Below are positions 57,695 to 64,000 of a stretch of 64,000 nucleotides of DNA, piece after piece. The position numbers and the translations under genes were made by a program. Within the stretch, counting starts at the first letter, position 1, and every line of letters starts with the position of its first letter. The notes below the pieces were generated by a model, which did not search any database, was not told the DNA's origin, and worked only from the letters and a program-made list of their open reading frames with translations. The stretch comes from Plumapathes pennacea (taxonomy: Eukaryota; Cnidaria; Anthozoa; Antipatharia; Myriopathidae), in NCBI GenBank assembly GCA_964036295.1, contig OZ038463.1, positions 36,707,678 to 36,771,677 on the forward strand. The letters run 5' to 3'.

Positions 57695-59203
57695 ATGGAT
57701 CTCCAACAGCACCAATTCAAAACTTTCTTTGAGCCGTTCAGGATCAAGTCTGTGGAGTCGTTCAAAAGCACCACCCGAGAAGAGAGAATCAAGTTTCTGA
57801 AGGACGCAAACTACAACCCTTTCAAACTCAACTCCGAAAACATCATGATTGATCTGCTGACCGACTCGGGTACGGGCGCCATGAGCTCCGAGCAGTGGGC
57901 GGCCGTCATGCGCGGAGACGAGGCTTACGCCGGGTCACCAAGCTACTTCCGGTTTGAGAAAGTGGTAAAGGAAGTGTTCGGCTTCCGGCACGTGCTTCCC
58001 ACCCATCAAGGGCGTGCGGCCGAGCGCATCCTGTTTCACTGTGCACTACAACCTGGTGATATAGTACCGAACAACGCACACTTCGACACTACATTTGCAA
58101 ATGTCGAGGCCTGTGGTGCAAAGGCAGTAAACCTCCCTGTCGCTGACGCACTGGACAGCAACCTGAGTATGCCGTTCAGGGGGGACATGCACCTGGAGAA
58201 ACTGGTCGACTTGCTCTCTTCTGAAAAGAAAGCTCACGTTCCCATGGTGATGCTGACCATCACAAACAACGCCATTGGAGGAGAGCCAGTCAGCATGGAG
58301 AACATAAAAGCGGTTTCCAAACTTTGTCGCACTCACGGAATCCCTCTATTCTTCGACGCCTGTCGCTTCGCCGAGAACGCTTGGTTCATCAAAACGCGAG
58401 AGGAGGGCTACGGGCACCTGACACCGCGACAAATCGCGAAAGAAATGTTCTCTTACGCCGACGGCTGCACCATGTCCGCAAAGAAAAACGGGCTTGTCAA
58501 CATCGGTGGATTTCTGTGCATGAACAACGAAGAGCTGGCAGACAAGTGTCGCCGAGAGCTGATCATCTCCGAAGGGTTCGTAACGTATGGGGGCCTAGCG
58601 GGACGCGACCTGGAGGCAATGGCCGTAGGGTTACGAGACGTGCTGGAAGAAGACTACCTCCGCTATCAGATTGGCTTTGTACATCTCTTGGCTAGCATGC
58701 TGGCGGGGAAGGGCATCCCGGTTCTGTTTCCTCCGGGTGGACACGCTGTCTACATCGATGCGGCGACCATGTTACCTCATATTACTCGTGAGCGCTTCCC
58801 GGCCTGGTCCCTTGGTTGCGCGCTTTATGTGGAGGGCGGAATCCGTTGCGGGGAGATTGGCGGTGTTATGACCGGGAAGGATGGGGAGGTGCTGGAAGAG
58901 TTCGAGGAAGAGTCTTCCGGCGAGCTGCTCCGCTTGGCAATTCCACGCCGTACGTACACCGAGTCGCATTTGAAGTACGTGGCGGAGGTTTGCGAGTACG
59001 TGATGAAACACCGCAAGAAGCTGTGCGGCTACCGCATTACTTGGGCCCCGGAGGTTTTACGTCACTTTACTGCGCATTTGGAGCCGGTGCCTGTGAGTGA
59101 GGATGAGGCAGAGAATGTGGAGGAATTACCCACGCTGGGGCAGCTACAGATGCGTTTCCGCACCTTGTCTATCAACCGACGCCCTTCACTACAATTTAGT
59201 TGA
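57695..59203 (+). CDS. tnaA: Tryptophanase (beta-eliminating lyase), bacterial type
   Basis: One uninterrupted frame of 502 residues (E. coli TnaA has 471). Tryptophanase splits L-tryptophan to indole, pyruvate and ammonia with PLP. Family motifs in order: AGSPSYFRFEKVVKEVFGF, LPTHQGRAAE (PLP phosphate site), TITNNAIGGEPVSM, FFDACRFAENAWFI (Asp-x-x-Arg holding PLP), TMSAKKNGLVNIGGFLC with the PLP lysine at about Lys264, and EGFVTYGGLAGRD. Asp131 in HFDTT and His457 in VLRHFTAHL are the residues typical of tryptophanase rather than tyrosine phenol-lyase (Thr and Phe there). A 36-residue extension after 465 is not bacterial-like. The coding region is visibly richer in G+C than its surroundings. 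An acceptor (CTCACAG, ending 57685) stands just before the ATG, so a 5' UTR intron is likely. An intronless bacterial-type gene among intron-rich genes points to horizontal transfer. A second, broken copy lies at 63734-64000. Confidence 0.93.
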   Translation: MDLQQHQFKTFFEPFRIKSVESFKSTTREERIKFLKDANYNPFKLNSENIMIDLLTDSGTGAMSSEQWAAVMRGDEAYAGSPSYFRFEKVVKEVFGFRHVLPTHQGRAAERILFHCALQPGDIVPNNAHFDTTFANVEACGAKAVNLPVADALDSNLSMPFRGDMHLEKLVDLLSSEKKAHVPMVMLTITNNAIGGEPVSMENIKAVSKLCRTHGIPLFFDACRFAENAWFIKTREEGYGHLTPRQIAKEMFSYADGCTMSAKKNGLVNIGGFLCMNNEELADKCRRELIISEGFVTYGGLAGRDLEAMAVGLRDVLEEDYLRYQIGFVHLLASMLAGKGIPVLFPPGGHAVYIDAATMLPHITRERFPAWSLGCALYVEGGIRCGEIGGVMTGKDGEVLEEFEEESSGELLRLAIPRRTYTESHLKYVAEVCEYVMKHRKKLCGYRITWAPEVLRHFTAHLEPVPVSEDEAENVEELPTLGQLQMRFRTLSINRRPSLQFS

Positions 59204-59216
59204 CGGTCCGTGGAAC

Positions 59217-59403
59217 TATCATCATCATCATCATCATCATCATCATTATCGCCATTATCATCACCGTTATCGTCGCCGCCGTCATCACCAAAAATCGTCA
59301 TCATCATACGCATCAAATCGTCACCATTATCGTCGTCGTCGTCATTATTATCATTGTTGTTATCACATTACAATCATCGTTCCATAAACATCACCATCAT
59401 CAT
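59217..59403. repeat. (CAT)n / (CGT)n trinucleotide repeat after tryptophanase
   Basis: TCATCATCATC units run with drift (CATTAT, CGTCGT) from just after the stop codon. All frames in it are repeats, not genes. It lies in the probable 3' UTR. An AATAAA is at 59933-59938. Confidence 0.9.
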
Positions 59404-60216
59404 GATAGAAAGGAGGAGAGAAGGTGGGAGTGAAAGAGGAGTAAACACCATATGATTGAGTAAATTACATTTAGAAAGGGTATAATTAGGAGTGGGAAGC
59501 ACTATATACAAAGTGTTCTGTTTAATGAGAAAAGTCGATACCAGTAAAGGGTACTGCTTTGTTATATATTTCAAACCCAAGACTTTCCCAGGAAGCTTAA
59601 GACGTAGACTCGATACTCAATCAAATTTTCTGGAACATAAACTGTTCACAAGAAAACGTGGCTTGAACCTTTACTGTTAGATAGTTAGAGCCGTTTATTG
59701 ATTGCTTTGGATTTGCGTTTGCTTTTCGGATTGGTCCAAACAAGTTTAGTAACATTCTTGGTCAATCAGGAGCATAATCTAAACCTGATTGCGATATTCT
59801 CAGGTATCCAGGCTTGCATGCTATTCATATGATTTACCTGTGCTGTGAAGACAGTTCTGTTCCACTTTAATTCACTTTAAGACAGTTCTGTTCAAACTCA
59901 CTTCAGATCGCCCTACATTTGGTTCAAATGTCAATAAATTTTAACAAAGCACAATAATAGTTTAAATATCGCACTGAGTGTTCACTGTATACCAGGGAAG
60001 TTTCATTACCTTTGTTTTCTAGCGATTTAAAAACCTTAGCCACTTACTTCGAAGAAAGGACAAAAAATAAAAAAATCAATGATATCATTGCCTCATTGCC
60101 TTGTAGATTCGTTGTTTTTGCGAGCCACTTTTTCATTATCTCGCTCTCCTTAATTTCTAGTTTCAACTGCGCACTCACTGAATTACCTAACTCATTCACG
60201 ACAATATTCTCTCGGC
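59404..60216. other. Non-coding stretch after tryptophanase
   Basis: Probable remainder of the tryptophanase 3' UTR (AATAAA at 59933-59938) and unassigned sequence. Nothing else was recognised. Confidence 0.5.
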
Positions 60217-60620
60217 TTTGATGTCATCTATCAGTCGTTTGTACGGTGTCGGTAATTGGTGGCATCTGTTGAGTGGTTTCCGTTCTAATTTAACGGCACC
60301 TTACAAACGACTGATAGATGACATCAAACACAACCGAACGAACAATAGACAAATCAACAGGACAACAGAACATCAACTGACCAATAACGGAACACAACCA
60401 AGCCGACTCGACCAACCATAGGCCGACATAACGGACCAATCACTTCAACAACCAGAGACATATATACCGCCATCTGACGAATACTTTCACTTGACTCTGA
60501 AGATGACTTCCGCTCAGGTAGTCGAAACGTCGGTCACCAACAACAGTTTTTCTGGAGACTACTCTAACCCGGACGATCACAACCAACCTACAGAATCAGT
60601 AAACTTGGGTGAGTGAGTCA
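60217..60620 (+). mobile_element. Penelope-like element terminal region with hammerhead-like motif
   Basis: It opens with a perfect 27-base inverted repeat (60217-60243 and 60302-60328: TTTGATGTCATCTATCAGTC...). After an A/C-rich stretch and a TATA-like CATATATACC (60459) comes CTGAAGA (60497-60503), GAC/GTC stem II (60505-60507 with 60521-60523), then GAAACGTC (60524-60531). TGACT before the core can pair with GGTCA after it (stem I, one G-T pair). The downstream GACTACTCTAACCCGGACGA block recurs at 2955-3035 and 54640-54745. Penelope-like elements of animals are known to carry minimal hammerhead ribozymes in their terminal repeats. No reverse transcriptase is present, so this is a truncated or non-autonomous copy. 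Confidence 0.5.
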
Positions 60621-61016
60621 GTCGTTTGCTACTTTGCTCGCTCACTCACTTGACCAAATTGTTTCGTCATACATAGACCATAATTGAACTGATTATAACA
60701 CAATAAGCCATTTCCGAGATGACTGTTGCCTCGAAGGCCGAGGCCTAGTGTAAAACCATTCTTATGAAAATGAGTTTGATTTGTACGAAAATCAAAACTA
60801 ATTTTCATAAGAAAGGTTTCGCACTAGACCTCGTTTTGAAACAGAGACAACAGGCATCTCGAAAATGGTCTATTGCTCAGCTGAGAATTATTTACGTTCC
60901 ATTGCTAATGTAGTATTGTAATTTCAAACTAGACTGGCGTTGCCAGTGAGCTCGTGGCGTGAGTTGCGTCGAGACCAGAATATACTAAAATGGAAGTAGG
61001 GACAAGAGCGGAACTT

Positions 61017-61198
61017 CCAAGAGAGACTTCCAGTTTCTCACCAGAAAAATATCACACAGTATAGAGAACTTGGCTTTTGACATCTTGCTCAAATGAAACC
61101 TGATTAAACTATAAATTATCATTACAACACTTATACACTTGCTTCTTAAAGGTTGAGCGACTCTTCATTTTGAGCTTAGGAGCTAAAAAAGGGTCAGC
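61017..61198. repeat. TTAACCCTTTCACTCCC-type MITE, copy 5 (ends eroded)
   Basis: CAGTTTCTCACCAGAAAAAT, GAACTTGGCTTTTGACATCT and ATTTTGAGCTTAGGAGC match the 48.2-kb copy in order and orientation, but both ends are damaged. Confidence 0.65.
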
Positions 61199-61545
61199 CG
61201 GCAAGAGAAGCTGAGAAATGCGTGACATTTTTTATGCACAGTCGATTCTGACAGTTTGACTTCGAACACTTATTTCTAATCAGAGGCCACGATTAATCCA
61301 GCCTTCGCTTCAATACTTATCTGTTTCTTTTATTAACTGAATGCGTTTCTTTTATCAGGCTTTCGAGTATTCGTGCTCTGTATCAAATATAAAATTGAAA
61401 GCGAGGAATGTAAAGCCCCATGCAAACGAGCACGTTTTCTATGACAACTTTTCTGTGACAAGATTTTTTTGCTCGCGTACATGAGAAAATTTGGGCAAAT
61501 TTTCTGTGACAAATTCATTTGCTGAAAAGCTGGCGTGCTGGTTAC

Positions 61546-61631
61546 GCTTATGACGATGAACTTATGAACGCCAGCCAAAAATCGTTCCCTAAAATTCAGT
61601 TTATCCGTGCATATTCCACAGAGCCAAACGG
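61546..61631. repeat. Partial copy of the tryptophanase-fragment intron sequence
   Basis: CGCTTATGACGATGAACTTA then TGAACGCCAGCCAAAAATCG matches 63612-63705 closely. The match stops at CAAACGGTGT, where the second copy of the 1-kb repeat begins. Confidence 0.7.
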
Positions 61632-62554
61632 TGTGAAGACGCCCTTTTGCTATAAAGTTTATGCAAATTATCAGGACCCGTGGTTGTCGTTGGTAATAAC
61701 GTCAGTTACTGACAGTTTCCGAGCTTTTGCGAGGGTCGGTAGTTTGCAAGGCACTTGAGGACGATGGAAAACCCAGGAAATTTGATGCTGAAAAAACAGT
61801 GGGCAGTGAATCAAGAAACGGACAAAGCCAGAAGCAAGCTGCGTTCATCTTCTTCCCCTGATAAGGTTCGTCTTTTAATTGATTTGTTTTTTTTTTTCTT
61901 GTGTCTGGATCCGCGCGAGAGCTCAAAAACAGCTTCTAACAAGAGAATATAAGGTGTCTTGCTTCTGACTATAAAAATTAACTGACTATTCAAACTCTAC
62001 TGCAGTGGCCGAATTTCATGGCATTTTTTCTCAAAGTCTCGAATAGCGGTGCGAGTTTCACTTGTTTTAATTATCTGCATTGCCGACGTTCCTTTGAGGT
62101 GATATTTTCTAACCTTTTTTAGTTAAACTTTCCAAAGCGTAATATTCTTCGCTGAAAATTTTGCATAAATTGGGCAGAACTAAAGTACCTAAATATAAAG
62201 AAAAATTAATTGTTGTGTGCATAAATACAGTACGAACGACTGTCACAACTATGCTAGCGGCAAGGTTAGCGGTAAAAGTACAGAACAAGCCTGAGATTAA
62301 AATATGTCATTTTTTTAGCAGACCGATAGGTAATTATTTCCTATCAAGTTGCCCCTTAATGACTTTAACCGATATGCGGATAATGACAAAAAATTGTTCC
62401 CCTAAAACCATAACAAAAATTGCATAATTTAACTTTTTGGAGCCAAGTTGTATAAACCAAATATGTTATAACCCCAGGAAAAATCATAGTTATTTAAACA
62501 CGCTCTTCTGATGTGTAATCAATTCTTGTATTAGCAATTGCGGAATCGGATGCA
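61631..62554. mobile_element. Dispersed repeat of about 1 kb, copy 2
   Basis: Same start and end as 55619-56626, direct orientation, lacking the segment of about 90 bases near the middle and with a small insertion (CTAGCGGCAAGGTTAGCGG) near 62253. It interrupts the sequence at 61546-61631 that elsewhere continues to GTTGAGTTTG, which suggests insertion here. Confidence 0.8.
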
Positions 62555-62645
62555 CTGCGAAACAAAGGCTACATAATCGAATGGAAGAAACATTTCAACC
62601 GGCATTGTGCGATAAGCAGAAGAATTTTATGAGCCAACAGATGTC

Positions 62646-62945
62646 ATGTACAGAGTAAAGAATAAATCGCCATTGTTTTACGGCTAAAGCTCATGGTAGC
62701 TTTGGTTTCCGTTTTCGGCCTGTTATCTTCTCACAAGTATTTCGTGTGGCCACAGAAGGTTTCTTCGGGACTAAATACCTAGCGGCGACAGAGATATTTG
62801 CAATCCCGCAGCTGTATCCATCAAACATTTGTCTACGGCTATTCTAAAGCTTCCGCCCCTAAAATCTAGTTTATCCGTGCATGTTCCGCAAAACCAAACG
62901 GCGTTGAGTTTGGATTAAATGCAGTTAACTTTTACACACAAGTAA
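62646..62945. repeat. Duplicate of the intron-like sequence beside the tryptophanase fragment
   Basis: From ACGGCTAAAGCTCATGGTAG through GTATTTCGTGTGGCCACAGA and GGCGACAGAGATATTTGCAA to GTTAACTTTTACACACAAG it matches 63435-63735. The match ends where the fragment's exon would begin, but here no exon follows. Confidence 0.75.
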
Positions 62946-63430
62946 CGAGCAATTCACTGGCCACACTCGAGTTGTTTAACGAAGTCAAGGCTAATTGCCG
63001 ACTGCGGCTTTTATTGTATGAACAAAAGATGATGGATTACATTTTTATAATCTCCTATTACTCTGTCACAAATAGGAAATTGTTACAGCCGTTTCGATTT
63101 CAAGTTTGGTATGTAGTCTCCTGTCGAGTTTTCGACCGTTTTAGACATTGTTTTTTTCTTTTTTCGTTATGTATTGCCTTGCTGAAGAGGTGGACAAACA
63201 ATAAAATCACTAAGCAAAAAACAGCAAACAGGGTTGCATTGTGTGTGTGTGTGTGTGTTTGAGAGGGGGTGGGGGTTGGGAATTGTGGGGGACTGAATCG
63301 AGTTTCTCTGGAGCCATTTTATCATAAGAGTATTCAGTGTGTGTGATTGCGGGAAATCTGTTCTTTGATGCTTTTACTATAAAGAATTAATGCGTTACAA
63401 CACTCCGGAAATACCGGGGCTCAATCATCA
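62946..63430. other. Non-coding stretch before the second intron-like copy
   Basis: A (GT)n microsatellite lies at 63239-63258. No gene was recognised; the 96-codon frame at 62972-63262 runs into the microsatellite and has no family features. Confidence 0.5.
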
Positions 63431-63733
63431 TTGTTTACGGCTAAAGTTCGTCATGGCTTTGGTGTTCGTTTTTGGCCTGGTATCTTCCCAGAGGTACTTC
63501 GTGTTGCCACAGAAAGTTCGTCGGGACTAAATAATTAGCGGCGACAGAGTTATTTGCAATCCCGTAGCGATGTCCACTAAATATAATTGAATGCATTAAA
63601 CATTTGTTTACGCTTATGACGATGAACTTTTGAACGCCAGCCAAAAATCGTTCCCTGAAATCCAGTTTACCCGTGCATATTCCAGAAAAACCAAACGGTG
63701 TTGAGTTTGAATGGGATATAGCTAACTTTACAC

Positions 63734-64000
63734 GCAAGAATCCTCCCATATTTGCCAGGCCATCTTTCTTAGCCGACATGATGCATCCATCGCCATAAGA
63801 AAACATCTGCTGCGCGATTTGCAGCGGAGTGCGGTTCGCGTAGCCGTCCTCTTTCGTCTTGATAAACCACGCGTTCTCCGCAAACCGGCAGGCGTCGAAG
63901 AAAACGGGAATTCCGTTCCTTCGACACAACTTCGACACCGTTTTGATGTTCTCCATGGAAAAGGGTTCTCCACCAATCATGTTGTTCGTTATTGTGATCA
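63734..64000 (-). pseudogene. Second tryptophanase copy, fragment (cut by window edge)
   Basis: On the minus strand the frame reads ITNNMIGGEPFSMENIKTVSK, ending SAKKDGLANMGGFL, about 88 residues matching residues about 188-275 of the intact tryptophanase at roughly 80% by eye. It keeps the DACRFAENAWF motif and the SAKK PLP lysine. At 63733 the match stops: TTGC is followed by GTGTAAAG, a possible donor, so an intron could start exactly at the GGFLC position. No matching downstream exon was found on the minus strand down to 59204. It is therefore either a truncated pseudogene or a gene whose 3' exons have been lost or moved. The upstream part lies outside the window. Its orientation is opposite to the intact copy. 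Confidence 0.8.

Noticed and set aside
58046..59100. Frames on both strands within the tryptophanase gene
   Set aside because: Shadow frames of a GC-rich coding region; only the 502-residue frame has family motifs.
59062..59455. His-rich and Asp-rich frames after tryptophanase
   Set aside because: These are translations of the (CAT)n/(CGT)n microsatellite.

Overview
The window looks like nuclear DNA of a cnidarian, most likely an anthozoan such as a stony coral. This is inferred from the intron-rich animal genes, the moderately AT-rich non-coding DNA, dense short inverted-repeat elements and a Penelope-like repeat; no marker here fixes the species. Exon-intron models were built by hand from GT/AG sites, reading phase and family knowledge. 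Six protein genes and one gene fragment are supported.

Layout, left to right. 147-1758 (+): the 3' exons of an LRRC74-like protein with two EF-hands. 3541-8960 (+): a complete 9-exon FKBP4/5-type co-chaperone. 8961-22680: a gene desert dominated by an 11.25-kb satellite array of about 33.5 monomers of about 334 bp, with higher-order repeats and matching flanks. 22681-27599 (-): a complete 6-exon viperin (RSAD2), with a solo LTR in intron 5. 30858-36304 (+): a 5-exon uronyl/heparan-sulfate 2-O-sulfotransferase-like Golgi enzyme with an unusually long stem. 37444-45784 (-): a 19-exon SCYL2 pseudokinase. 46571-53486 (+): an 11-exon type I membrane protein (signal peptide, two CUB domains, TSP1, mucin-like stalk, TM, tail), divergent from SCYL2 across a 786-bp gap. 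57695-59203 (+): an intronless tryptophanase CDS of bacterial type, a strong horizontal-transfer candidate. 63734-64000 (-): part of a second, inverted tryptophanase copy cut by the window edge and without recognisable downstream exons here.

The neighbours do not form a pathway. They cover protein folding, antiviral defence (viperin makes ddhCTP), glycosaminoglycan sulfation, clathrin traffic, a surface receptor and tryptophan breakdown to indole. The non-coding DNA is rich in non-autonomous elements: a TTAACCCTTTCACTCCC-type MITE family (at least five copies), pogo-like TA-flanked MITEs, near-perfect palindromes, a solo LTR, a roughly 1-kb dispersed repeat pair, and Penelope-like terminal repeats with a hammerhead-like motif.

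The most notable points are the intact animal-genome tryptophanase with its broken inverted partner, and the satellite array, whose edge monomers, internal inverted repeats, nested higher-order units and matching flanks suggest amplification inside a larger element.
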